A DNA stretch of 8,406 bases from NCBI GenBank assembly GCA_002307905.1, contig DBUL01000191.1, positions 55,226 through 63,631 on the forward strand, written 5' to 3'. Every line of letters starts with the position of its first letter. Position 1 is the first letter of the stretch. The stretch is from Rhizobiaceae bacterium UBA1291 (lineage in GTDB: Bacteria > Pseudomonadota > Alphaproteobacteria > Rhizobiales > Rhizobiaceae). Under the pieces are notes generated by a model that searched no databases, was not told the DNA's origin, and saw only the letters and a list, made by a program, of their open reading frames with translations. The position numbers and the translations under genes were made by a program. Below are positions 1 through 7,800 of this stretch, piece by piece.

Positions 1-44
1 CCGGGCTAGAAGTGCAAATCAGCGAGAGCCCTCTGTTATGTGCC

Positions 45-179
45 TTATTTGTTGGGCTTGCTGGATTTGCTAGGTTTGAGGGACGGTGTATTCCCTGGTG
101 TGGTTTTGTTATCACGGCGCCGCTGATCCGGTTTCCCCGTGGATTTCGCTATCGGCTTTGGTCCTGGTTTAAGTGCCAT
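45..179 (-). CDS. Possible 44-residue Lys/Pro-rich basic protein
   Basis: An ATG at 179, nine bases after an AAGGA (193-189), opens a frame of 44 codons ending in TAA. The product begins MALKPGPKPIAKSTGK and has nine Lys, three consecutive Arg (20-22), eight Pro and only two acidic residues, for a net charge near +10. Lys recurs every fourth position at 4, 8, 12 and 16. It has no membrane segment, cysteine or predicted fold, so it would be disordered and might bind nucleic acid. It lies 157 bases downstream of the toxin stop on the same strand. I do not recognise the family. The ribosome binding site and strong composition support translation, but a chance ORF is possible. Confidence 0.4.
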   Translation of the reverse strand: MALKPGPKPIAKSTGKPDQRRRDNKTTPGNTPSLKPSKSSKPNK

Positions 180-336
180 GAATGCTCTTCCTTTTTGGTT
201 TGAGAAAATAAGCCTGCGCGTACCTTCAGAGGGGGTGCACTCAACGGGGGCTTATGACACAGCAATACTATTTGGCAGTCCACACTACTTCTGGCTGAAG
301 TCAAGGCCCAATGGATACTCAGTGATGCGATCTGGG
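180..336. other. Gap after the toxin with no recognised feature
   Basis: Apart from the candidate ribosome binding site at 193-185, these 157 bases show no convincing terminator hairpin, promoter or ORF on either strand. The DNA from 1 to 336 is less GC-rich than the operon (31 G/C in the first 60 bases), which fits a separate or recently acquired segment. Confidence 0.4.
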
Positions 337-747
337 CTATATGTCTACAGGGACGATATATTCAGAGAGATGGGCCTCGAAATCGGCGGTGGTTATGGTT
401 CGCTCGATCAATTCGATGAAGGAGACGGCCATCAGTTCGGTGTCTGCCTCCGGGTGGATCGTGAGTCCGTTCGCGCCGAGGAATGCAAAGCCGGCGTCAA
501 AGCCAGTCCGCTTGTTTCCTTGCTCGAATGCGTGGGCTGAGGCTATGCCATGCATGTAGGATACCGCCAAGCTGACGGCGTCTGGCTCTTCATAGTCCCA
601 GAGGTTGAGAGGGCGCAACATGGCGCCCTCCAACTTCTCAGGAAAAAGCAGCGCGTGATTTTCACCAAGCGCTGCTGTATTGATGAGGTTGATCTTTACG
701 ACGACTTCAGTCGGTAGCCAAAGCGGTTCACTTTGCAAGGATTGCAT
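337..747 (-). CDS. doc: Doc-type Fic family toxin (death-on-curing)
   Basis: From the ATG at 747 this is 136 residues, close to Doc's usual 125-130. The Fic core is intact: HAFEQGNKRTG at 72-82 with H72, F74, N78, K79 and R80. Lys in place of the second Gly of the AMPylating motif (GNGR) is the Doc hallmark; Doc phosphorylates EF-Tu and stops translation. The N-terminus (LWLPTEVVVKIN, then a LRPLN segment) matches Doc's first helices. The ATG is preferred over the TTG at 768, which would add seven residues before the family's usual start and deepen the antitoxin overlap; a TTG at 738 is also possible. No good Shine-Dalgarno is present, so translation probably depends on the antitoxin, which it overlaps by 20 bases. 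It appears full length and active. Target is known for the family, inferred here. Confidence 0.88.
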   Translation of the reverse strand: MQSLQSEPLWLPTEVVVKINLINTAALGENHALLFPEKLEGAMLRPLNLWDYEEPDAVSLAVSYMHGIASAHAFEQGNKRTGFDAGFAFLGANGLTIHPEADTELMAVSFIELIERTITTADFEAHLSEYIVPVDI

Positions 748-871
748 GCACCGTGGGGAAACGTTCAATAGCCTGAGAAATCAGGGCGTCGTAGTTCACA
801 GGAACCTGCGACGGGCGCACGTCGAAGGTCTTCCGCGGGGTAGTCGTAGCGGTTGCTTTCAATGCACTCAC
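728..871 (-). CDS. Small antitoxin-like protein preceding the Doc toxin (47 aa)
   Basis: A GTG-initiated frame with an excellent Shine-Dalgarno six bases upstream encodes 47 residues, starting MSALKATATTTPRKTF and ending FPTVHAILAK, TGA stop. It is followed by and overlaps the Doc-type toxin, the usual antitoxin-first order of Phd/Doc-like operons. The N-terminal 15 residues are Ala/Thr-rich and basic, probably disordered. Residues 27-46 look helical and could wrap the toxin. A segment S32-QAI-E36 resembles the S/TxxxE core of Fic inhibitory helices, but the following residue is Arg rather than Gly/Asn. It is shorter than Phd (about 73 residues) and lacks a visible Phd/YefM or AbrB DNA-binding fold. 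Antitoxin role is inferred from position, overlap and size; I cannot name the family. Confidence 0.7.
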   Translation of the reverse strand: MSALKATATTTPRKTFDVRPSQVPVNYDALISQAIERFPTVHAILAK

Positions 872-876
872 AGCTT

Positions 877-884
877 ACCTCCTT
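877..884 (-). promoter_or_regulatory. Strong Shine-Dalgarno of the antitoxin-like ORF
   Basis: AAGGAGGT is a near-perfect anti-16S match. GGAGG lies six bases before a GTG at 871. It is the best ribosome binding site in the window and decides the start of an ORF too short for routine ORF calling. Confidence 0.75.
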
Positions 885-920
885 CCGGTCTAGCCTACGA
901 TCGAATTTGACAACACCAAA

Positions 921-949
921 TCCATAGCGCGAATTGACGGGCTCGTCAA
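921..949 (-). promoter_or_regulatory. Sigma70-like promoter for the toxin-antitoxin pair
   Basis: Reading the minus strand, TTGACG (949-944) and TATGGA (926-921) are separated by 17 bases, close to the TTGACA-N17-TATAAT consensus. A transcript would start near 914 and leave a leader of about 43 bases before the antitoxin GTG. The -35 box matches 5 of 6 bases; the -10 box is weaker. Predicted by eye only. Confidence 0.55.
934..949. promoter_or_regulatory. Inverted repeat overlapping the -35 box (candidate operator)
   Basis: The 16 bases ttgacgggctcgtcaa have perfect six-base arms (TTGACG/CGTCAA) around a four-base centre. One arm is itself the -35 box. Bound protein would block RNA polymerase, as expected for toxin-antitoxin autoregulation. 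The adjoining antitoxin shows no clear DNA-binding domain, so the binding protein is unknown. Confidence 0.45.
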
Positions 950-1147
950 ATAAACGTCGCCACTGGTGACATGTTCCAGCACAGCGGTAAACGGAACGTG
1001 TCTCCTGGTATCCATGTCAGCTCCCAGGAATTCACATTCATGACATCGACGACTGGAGTAACGGCCCAATGCGGTCGCAGAGTGGGTACCCAAAAATGCT
1101 TGGGCCGGGAGGAATAGGCCGCTTCGGTTGCTTAATCATTTTTTCAA

Positions 1148-3772
1148 TCACGGCTGCCAATCCTTCATCTGCAGCACATTTCCTCCGAGCTTCTGAAACG
1201 CCCGCTGGCGGCAGGAGAACACGATAATCTGCTGGTCTCGAGACTGCCTGTGGAGTGCGTCGAACATCTTTTCGATGCGATCGTCATCCGAATAGACCAG
1301 CGCATCATCGAGAATGACAGGGGCCGGCCGGCCGTCACGGGCGAGAAGCCGCGCAAAAGCCAGCCGCGTGAGGACGGACAGCTGCTCGCGCATTCCGCCG
1401 CTCAGGCGGTCGACATCCTCTTCCTGCCCATTGCGCAGGATGGTCTGGGGTAGAAGCGTCTTGTCATCGAAGGTGATCGAAACATCGTCGAAGAGCAGTC
1501 TCAGCAGCGGCCCGAGCTCAGCCATGACAGGTTTGAGGTAGAGTTCTCGAGCCTCAGACCTGGCATTTTCCAAGGCGGTGGTCACACGCTGGAGGACAGC
1601 CACCTCCTTCTCGAATGCCGCCACCCGCGCAATCGCCGCAGTGAGTGCCTCCGAGGTCTCTCGCCACTTCTCTTCTACGGCTTCGTCGGATTGTGCCCGG
1701 ATCTCTGCGTTCAGGCCGGCCATGGTCTCCCGAAGTGTATTGATCTCCTTGTCGACCGCAGCTTCGATCGAGCGAGCACGGGTCAGCGCCGCCTCTATAG
1801 ACGCGAGATCACCGGCATCTTCAACCAGTTTGAGGACATGGGCCTCTGCCTCAAAAAGCGATTTATCCAGATCGCTTAGCTTGGCAGACAATGTGTGCTC
1901 GCGCTCTGCACGCGCTTCTTCCGGCCCGAGGATCACAGCCAACTGTGCCTGATCGGAAGTCAGAGACGCCAATCGCGTCTCCGCGGCGACGAAGGCGTCA
2001 TCGGCACGAGACTGGTCTGGCTCTACCTCACGGAGGGCGAGACGCGCCTGCTTGCGGCGTTCTTCGGCTTGTGCCAGCGCGGTGCGAAGCAGCGCCGGAT
2101 CCTCATCCAGGTCGAGACCCTCAAGGCTCGTCGTGTTACCTGCTTCGACTTCCTCTCTAAGTTTCGCCAGACCCTCTGGAGCAATGAAGGACAGCCGGTC
2201 TCTCAATCCCCGCGAGTCAGAATCGGCCAGTTGTGCCCTTGCCTGCCTGTCTCGCGCTGCAGAAAGGCTATCGACGCCCATTGACGCAAGAAGGGCGGTT
2301 CTTGCCGCTTCTGCCTGCACCAGCTGGTTGTCGCTCCGACCGGGGCGGTTCGAACGCAAGGTAATTGTCCCAATTCCTGCGACTTCAAGCCGAGCATGTC
2401 CGTCGTAGGTCCGGTTTTCGCCATCTACCAAGGGCTGGCCGTCGAGGATCACCGTTCCGGCCGTATCGGCTTCGTAGTGAATTGAGACTGACGGGCGAGC
2501 GGCCTCATCGATGGCACGCAGCTTGGCGATTTCGACTTCGCATGCTTGCAGTTCCTCGATGGACTTTGTCGGGATTTGCAGAAGTGCGAGTTGAGCCTCA
2601 CCCTCTTCAATGCTCTGACGTAGCTTCTCCGCCTCGGCCAATCGCTGCTTCAGGTCAGCCAGGCGTTTGTGCGCCTCGTGTGCCTTTGTTGCCGCGTCGA
2701 AGCGGGTTAGCTGCTCGCGAAGCTCCTGCTCCTCAGCCTCAGCGAGATCCACGTTTTCGCGTGCCTTTTCGATCGCGTCTAACACCTCACGGCGCCGCTT
2801 TATCGCTTCAACCCTATTGTTCTCAGCAGAAGCTACATCTTCTTGCAAAAGGGCTGCCTTCTCCCGAGCTTCGGTAAACGCCTTGAATTCCCGCTCTGCC
2901 GCGCTTCGCCTTTCGCGGGCAAGCTTCAGTTCCGCTTCTGCCGTTTTCAATTTCTCGTTCTGCGCCTTGGCGGCATCGAACCTGCTCTGGGCTGCCTGAA
3001 TGGCCGCCCTGCGCTGTTCTCTCTCTGGAGGACTGTCGAGTTCGACGAGCTTCGCTGTTGCGTTCGCACGTTGGTCTAGCGCTTGGCGCAATCGGGCCAC
3101 CTCAGCTGCCAGCCGCGCCTCCTCCGCGGCGAGCCTATCACGTTCCTCGATCGCAGCCGCGTAGCGACCGCCAGCCTTCGGTCTGCCGGTCCCCGTGACC
3201 ATGTCTGACAGGGCCTCTTTCACGGCCGCCATAATCTCGGCCATCCGACGCCCACCAGTGACTGCCTCCACTTCGCCTTGGACGGATTCGAGGAGGCTCT
3301 GGCGTACCTGTTTCTCCCCCTCCTCCTCAGTCCGGCTTCGCTTTTCAATGCCCGTGATGCCTTGGCGCACCCAGAGGAGGCCTGCAGGTCCAGAGGTCCC
3401 TCCCCTGATCAGGCTGCTGATGAAGTTTTCTGCCTCATCTGCCTGGGCGACGAGACGGCCGGATCCAAGATCCAGGACACGGGCTGATCGCCCACCATAA
3501 TACTGCTTGGTAATTCGGAAGCTGCCCGCGCCCGTCGTGATATCCGCTTCGACCAACGGGTTCCCACCGCTATAGGGGCGCAGTCTCTGTACATCGCCCG
3601 GGGTGCCGGAATGAGGTTGGAAGAAAAGTGCATGCAAGGCTTCAAAGCTCGTGGACTTGCCGTACTCGTTGGCGGCGCAAAGCACGTTCACGCCATCTCC
3701 AATGCCTTCGATGGCAACGCCGCGACCGCCAAACCGTTTGACGTTGAAAAGGCGCAGGGCTGAGATCTTCAT
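1148..3772 (-). CDS. SbcC/Rad50-like coiled-coil AAA ATPase (YhaN-like)
   Basis: This 874-residue protein is an ABC-type ATPase split by long coiled coils. The N-terminal half has a Walker A at 33-41 (AANEYGKST, K39, with Ala33 in place of the usual Gly) and a Q-loop (WVRQG, Q137). Charged Ala/Glu/Arg-rich coiled coil runs about 203-425 and again about 485-745. Between the arms lies a short beta-rich, non-coiled segment (about 427-478) instead of the Rad50/SbcC zinc hook. The protein has only three cysteines (C32, C411, C854) and no CxxC. The C-terminal half has the signature LSGGMREQ (790-797), Walker B VILDD (819-823) and a D-loop-like SDDDR. Expected role: ATP-gated DNA binding that controls the phosphoesterase encoded just upstream, as in SbcCD or YhaN/YhaO. 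It is the last gene of the operon; its ATG overlaps the upstream stop (ATGA). Family assignment is firm; target and defence role are inferred. Confidence 0.92.
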   Translation of the reverse strand: MKISALRLFNVKRFGGRGVAIEGIGDGVNVLCAANEYGKSTSFEALHALFFQPHSGTPGDVQRLRPYSGGNPLVEADITTGAGSFRITKQYYGGRSARVLDLGSGRLVAQADEAENFISSLIRGGTSGPAGLLWVRQGITGIEKRSRTEEEGEKQVRQSLLESVQGEVEAVTGGRRMAEIMAAVKEALSDMVTGTGRPKAGGRYAAAIEERDRLAAEEARLAAEVARLRQALDQRANATAKLVELDSPPEREQRRAAIQAAQSRFDAAKAQNEKLKTAEAELKLARERRSAAEREFKAFTEAREKAALLQEDVASAENNRVEAIKRRREVLDAIEKARENVDLAEAEEQELREQLTRFDAATKAHEAHKRLADLKQRLAEAEKLRQSIEEGEAQLALLQIPTKSIEELQACEVEIAKLRAIDEAARPSVSIHYEADTAGTVILDGQPLVDGENRTYDGHARLEVAGIGTITLRSNRPGRSDNQLVQAEAARTALLASMGVDSLSAARDRQARAQLADSDSRGLRDRLSFIAPEGLAKLREEVEAGNTTSLEGLDLDEDPALLRTALAQAEERRKQARLALREVEPDQSRADDAFVAAETRLASLTSDQAQLAVILGPEEARAEREHTLSAKLSDLDKSLFEAEAHVLKLVEDAGDLASIEAALTRARSIEAAVDKEINTLRETMAGLNAEIRAQSDEAVEEKWRETSEALTAAIARVAAFEKEVAVLQRVTTALENARSEARELYLKPVMAELGPLLRLLFDDVSITFDDKTLLPQTILRNGQEEDVDRLSGGMREQLSVLTRLAFARLLARDGRPAPVILDDALVYSDDDRIEKMFDALHRQSRDQQIIVFSCRQRAFQKLGGNVLQMKDWQP
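3769..3772 (-). other. ATGA start/stop overlap coupling phosphoesterase and ATPase
   Basis: On the minus strand the ATPase ATG (3772-3770) and the phosphoesterase TGA (3771-3769) share an ATGA. Only a weak AGGCGA-like Shine-Dalgarno precedes it. This is the classic arrangement for translational coupling and suggests the two subunits are made in fixed proportion. Confidence 0.9.
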
Positions 3773-4893
3773 GGCGTGATCGCCTGTGTGTAGGAGTAGA
3801 GACGCATCAAGGCCGCTCGCGCAATCTCACGCTCAGACAAGGGTCTACGCTCATCCATAGCCTCGGCAAGCAGCGCATTGGCAGCTTCACGCAGGGCGCC
3901 GCCCCGATCTATCTGGTCCAGGTCTTCGAGCTCGCATTCCGTGACCAATCCATCCTGGTCTAGCTCCAGAAAAGCGAAATCCGGAACTGCCTTTTCAACG
4001 GCAGCGAAGAGCTCCGTGCGCGCTGCGAGGCGAGTGTGCCCTGATGCCACCACACGGATCAGCGAGTTCCTGCGTTCCCGCGAAGCCGGCAGCAGGGAAT
4101 TGAGAGCAGGCTCTGGAGCGTCGCCTTCGAGCAGATGAAGATCGAGGCTTCGCCAAGCGAACCTTGCCGTGGGCAAGGCCTGGATTGCGGGCAGCATTGA
4201 GGGACCGGGAATCGTAACCAGGAGCGCCGTGCCTGGCGCATTATGTTTGAAGCGGTCCGGCTCTGGCGTGCCGCAATAATGGGTTCGCGGGTCCACACTC
4301 ACCATGCCGTGCCAATCGCCGAGCGCAAGATAGTCAAGCCCCGCGCGTCTTGCCCGGTCTGGCGCAATCACCTCGGAGGCGGCACCCTCTTCTGAAAAAC
4401 TGCGAATGGCTCCATGAGCCAGACCAATCCGCAGCGTCCCATCGGGTGTAGCTTGGCCATCCATCCATTCCGTCAGGTCTCGGCCGGGGCGACGGGTGGT
4501 GCACGGTGCGGGCAACAGGACGACACCGCTCGCCAATTCGACCGGCTGAGGCTCCACCACGAGCACAACGTTTTCAGGCGCTTCTGCCTTCAGCGTCGTC
4601 CAGAGTTGGGAGGCCTGCAGGGAATCGTGATTTCCCGGCAAGATGACCCATCTGATCGCGGGATCGTACGCCATCTCGGCAAAAGCCTGGCGTCGCACCT
4701 GCGCTGCAGGCGTCTCGGTATCGAATGTGTCTCCAGCGAGCAGCACTGTTGTTGCGTTTTGCTCGCGGGCATGTGCAGCCAGCCGCGTGATTACAGTGTG
4801 TCTTGCTTCCCGCAAACGGCTGGGCAAGTCACCCTCGAAGTTGCCGAAACGCTTTCCAAGATGAAGATCGCTAGAATGGATGAATCGAAACAT
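3769..4893 (-). CDS. SbcD/Mre11-like metallophosphoesterase (DNA repair exonuclease family)
   Basis: This 374-residue protein carries the calcineurin-like two-metal phosphoesterase motifs in order: DLH (D9, H11), GDTFD (D55), GNHD (N88, H89), LAHG (H160) and GDWH (D193, H195), then CGTPEPDRF around 217-225. These correspond to the Mre11/SbcD Mn-binding set, except that the usual GHxH motif is GDWH, so a metal-ligand His is Asp. Residues from about 230 form the capping and C-terminal part that in this family contacts DNA and the ATPase partner. Expected role: Mn-dependent exo/endonuclease working with the ATPase encoded next. The ATG at 4893 is chosen because it begins the protein right at the family's first motif and sits 2 nt after the helicase stop. 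Its Shine-Dalgarno is weak, so translation is probably coupled. It ends in an ATGA overlap with the ATPase. YhaO-like naming is equally possible; the family assignment is secure, the biological role is inferred. Confidence 0.93.
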   Translation of the reverse strand: MFRFIHSSDLHLGKRFGNFEGDLPSRLREARHTVITRLAAHAREQNATTVLLAGDTFDTETPAAQVRRQAFAEMAYDPAIRWVILPGNHDSLQASQLWTTLKAEAPENVVLVVEPQPVELASGVVLLPAPCTTRRPGRDLTEWMDGQATPDGTLRIGLAHGAIRSFSEEGAASEVIAPDRARRAGLDYLALGDWHGMVSVDPRTHYCGTPEPDRFKHNAPGTALLVTIPGPSMLPAIQALPTARFAWRSLDLHLLEGDAPEPALNSLLPASRERRNSLIRVVASGHTRLAARTELFAAVEKAVPDFAFLELDQDGLVTECELEDLDQIDRGGALREAANALLAEAMDERRPLSEREIARAALMRLYSYTQAITP

Positions 4894-4898
4894 GACTA
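4891..4898 (-). other. Two-base junction between helicase stop and phosphoesterase start
   Basis: The helicase TAG (4898-4896) and phosphoesterase ATG (4893-4891) are separated by two bases, leaving no room for a promoter or terminator. Together with the ATGA overlap further down, this ties all three genes into one transcript with probable translational coupling. Confidence 0.9.
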
Positions 4899-7800
4899 CT
4901 CAGGTGTTTGGATGATTGACGCATGCGACCGCGCCACTGCAATTGCTTCGTCCAGCCTTGTGCGGGAAACGGCGGCGAGGCGCTCGACACCAAGCAGCCG
5001 AGCCAGATCACGCGCCGGATCTGGCTGATCCAGCAGATCTGGATTGTCGGAGACGACAGAGGCAAGTTCCGCAAGCGGTATATCTGCGATCGACCTGCGC
5101 GCGTCCCCGCTGGTCGGCTGCCGATACGGCATGATCTTTGAAACGGTGCCCACCTTCCATATAAATTCGCCGCTCGACTCCTTTGTGGTTTCGTACCGGC
5201 GGAGGTGGATATCTATTCTCTCCCGGATCTTTGGCCCGGTACGCAACCAGCCATGCGCACGAGATATACGCTGGGCAAGAATGTCTGCGCGTAACGGGCT
5301 TTCGGTTTCGATGACTGCCTCGATCATTCTGCGCAGGGTATCGCGATAGCCAAATTCAAAAAACTGATCTGGCTCGGCGCGGAAACTGGAAAGATCGGTC
5401 ACTCTGTATTGCCACTCGTTCGAAGTTCTGTTGTCGACCAGCGTGGGACCGGGTGATATTTCCGGAGTTTGAGGCTTACTGGACAGTGGCAGCGCCTCGG
5501 CAGAAACGCGTTCGGTCTCGAAGGCGGCCGGCGGCAACTCGATGGGCTCAACGGACGTTTTAGCGTCGTCGATACGATCTGCTTCGGTCCCTTCAACCTC
5601 GTGTCCCATATCCCAGCGGGTCACAGCGGTTTCCGTTTCTGCAGTACGACGGGCCCGGCTCTCCTCCAACAGTGCCTCGAGGCTGCCGTGAAGCCGCTCG
5701 GCGCAGCCTGTGGCATCGAACCACCAATCGGTCGACCAGACGCGGAGGATGTTCCAGCCGAGACCTCTCAACACCTGTTCACGGACCTTGTCGCGGTCTC
5801 TGGCGGTGGCGGATCGGTGATACGTCGCCCCGTCGCATTCGATGCCGGCGAGGAAGGTGCCAGCCAGATCTGGGTGGCGGATGCCGAAATCAATCCGGAA
5901 TCCGGAGATGCCGACCTGCGGCACAATACGCCAGCCACGCCGTTCCAGTTGCGCTGCCACGGCCTCTTCAAAAGGAGACTCGAAACCGCCGACAGAGCCG
6001 ATATCGGCAGCCGGCAGGGCGACCGGACCGCGCTCGGCATAGTCAAGGAAAGTCTTGAGGTGATGCACGGCCAGTGCCTTGGTGCGTGTCGGGTCGATCT
6101 GGTCGGCCGTGAATCCCGAGAACACGACAAGTTCCTGCCGGGCACGTGTGACTGCGACGTTCAGGCGACGTTCGCCTCCATCGCGGTTCAGCGCACCGAA
6201 GTCCATCGTCAGCTTGCCTGCGGTATCCTTCCAGAAGGTGATCGAGAAAAGAATGACGTCACGCTCATCGCCCTGAACGTTCTCCAGGTTCTTGACGATG
6301 GTGGGCTCGACCCGTTCTTCGGCAAAAAACCACTCAAGTTCCGGCTCCTCGCGGCGCGCGGCGTCAAGAAGATCAAGAATCAGCGATTGCTGCTGCGCGT
6401 TGAAGGTGATCACTCCCAACGTCGGGCGATCGGTTTCGGGCAGCTTCAGCCATGCCTTCATTCGAGAAACGGCTTCTCTTGCGACAGCATCCGCTTCTGG
6501 TCGATTGGTGCGGCTCTTACCGCGGTCATAGACCCCCGTTGGGACTTTCCGCAGATGCACGGCACGGTCTTCGACGACCGGCGACGGAAAAGTCACCAGC
6601 CGGTTCTGATAGTAATGATGATTGGAGAAGGCGATCAGGGACTCGCTTCGGCTGCGATAGTGCCATCGCAGATCGCGCGTCGGGATACCGGCAGCCTTCG
6701 CCTCGTCGAGAATGCTTTCTAGGTCTTTCTCGTGATCAGCGACGTCCTCCTCTTCCTCGTTGCGTCCGAAGAAGTTCGTCGGCGGCAGCTGCTTTGGATC
6801 GCCGACGATGATCGTCTGACGGGCCCGCGCGATCGCGCCCACAGCATCCCAGGTCGTAATCTGCGACGCCTCATCGAAAATCACAACATCGAACAACGCC
6901 TGGTTCGGTGGCAGATACTGAGCGATCGACAAGGGTGACATCAGCATGCAGGGCGCGAGCTTGGAAAAGTTCTGCGGCATCTTGCTGATCATGTCCCGTA
7001 TGGACTGGCTCGGTCGCTGCAACTCCATCTGATAGCGCAGCAGCCCGAGCTCTGAATTGCGGGGAACGCTTTGCACGGGCGGCAATCCGTGGGCGATCGC
7101 ACTGATGACGCGAGATGTCGCGTGTGAGCGCACGAGATCGTCAATGTCGCGAAATTCACTGATCGCGTTCTCGTGCTGGAAACGCCTAAAGTTTCGCAAA
7201 ATCGGGTCGGCATCGAGGACCTTTGGAAGCCACCACCTGGCATAGGCCAGGCGAAACGCAGCCCGTGTTTCATCAGGTCGGATTGCGCCTGTTTCGAGCT
7301 GTTCGACCAGCGATGACAGATTCGCCTGCACCGCCTGATTTCTGATCCGGCACCAGGCTGACCAATCACGAAGCAGGTGCCTTGCGCCGATAAGGGCATC
7401 GAGTTTGTCCCTCAGCGTCGCGAGGTCGGCACCATCCTTCCCAAAAAGACTGTCGCGCCCGGCGATCGTGCTGAAGCGCGTTTGCGCCTCCTTCATGCCG
7501 TCGACCGCCGCCAGCAACCTGTCGCCTGTATGCCGGACCACATCGTCTTGGACCACCGCACGAAGACACGGCGCAAGAATGCGGAGCGTCGTCCGCGTCT
7601 CTTCCTGATCGCGGCCCGGTAGCGGGATTGTCGCACGAAGCTCCCGCGCGATTTCCAGCACTGCCGCAACGGCTCCAACATCTGTCGCCAGACCACCGAC
7701 CGGTAGAGGCTTGCCGTTCAAGAGATTCTGATCGATCGCTGAAAGGCAATCCTTCATGCGCCGCAAAAGGGGAAGATCCCGTTCCGGATCCACGGATCCC

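Larger units (their letters stand above)
872..1147. other. Intergenic region between the ATPase and the toxin-antitoxin pair
   Basis: These 276 bases separate the operon end from the antitoxin start. The left part holds the minus-strand promoter, inverted repeat and ribosome binding site listed separately. The rest contains only short frames with no recognisable protein, a KpnI-type palindrome (GGGTACCC) and a weak five-base-pair stem (CCCAA/TTGGG) after the ATPase stop that lacks a T-run. No convincing intrinsic terminator was seen, so read-through from the operon into the toxin-antitoxin genes cannot be excluded. Confidence 0.6.

Noticed and set aside
139..540. 133-codon plus-strand frame
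   Set aside because: Its second half is antisense to the Doc catalytic region, its first half overlaps the small basic ORF, and it has no recognisable domain.
890..1093. 67-codon minus-strand frame starting with TTG
   Set aside because: It has a TTG start without a clear ribosome binding site and runs through the toxin-antitoxin promoter; the protein is unrecognisable.
1041..1147. Possible terminator after the ATPase (CCCAA/TTGGG stem and GGGTACCC)
   Set aside because: The stem is only five base pairs and is not followed by a T-run on the minus strand.
1038..1151. 37-codon minus-strand frame whose GTG overlaps the ATPase stop (GTGA)
   Set aside because: The coupling geometry is attractive, but the product (IEKMIKQPKRPIPPG...) resembles nothing and there is no Shine-Dalgarno; it is probably chance.
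1578..3500. Several plus-strand frames of 60-170 codons rich in Ser/Ala/Arg
   Set aside because: They are antisense shadows of the ATPase's Ala/Glu/Arg coiled-coil codons.
5469..6722. 417-codon open frame on the plus strand
   Set aside because: It is wholly antisense to the helicase, including motif IV-VI and nuclease coding; the composition is that of a GC-rich shadow frame and the protein matches no family.
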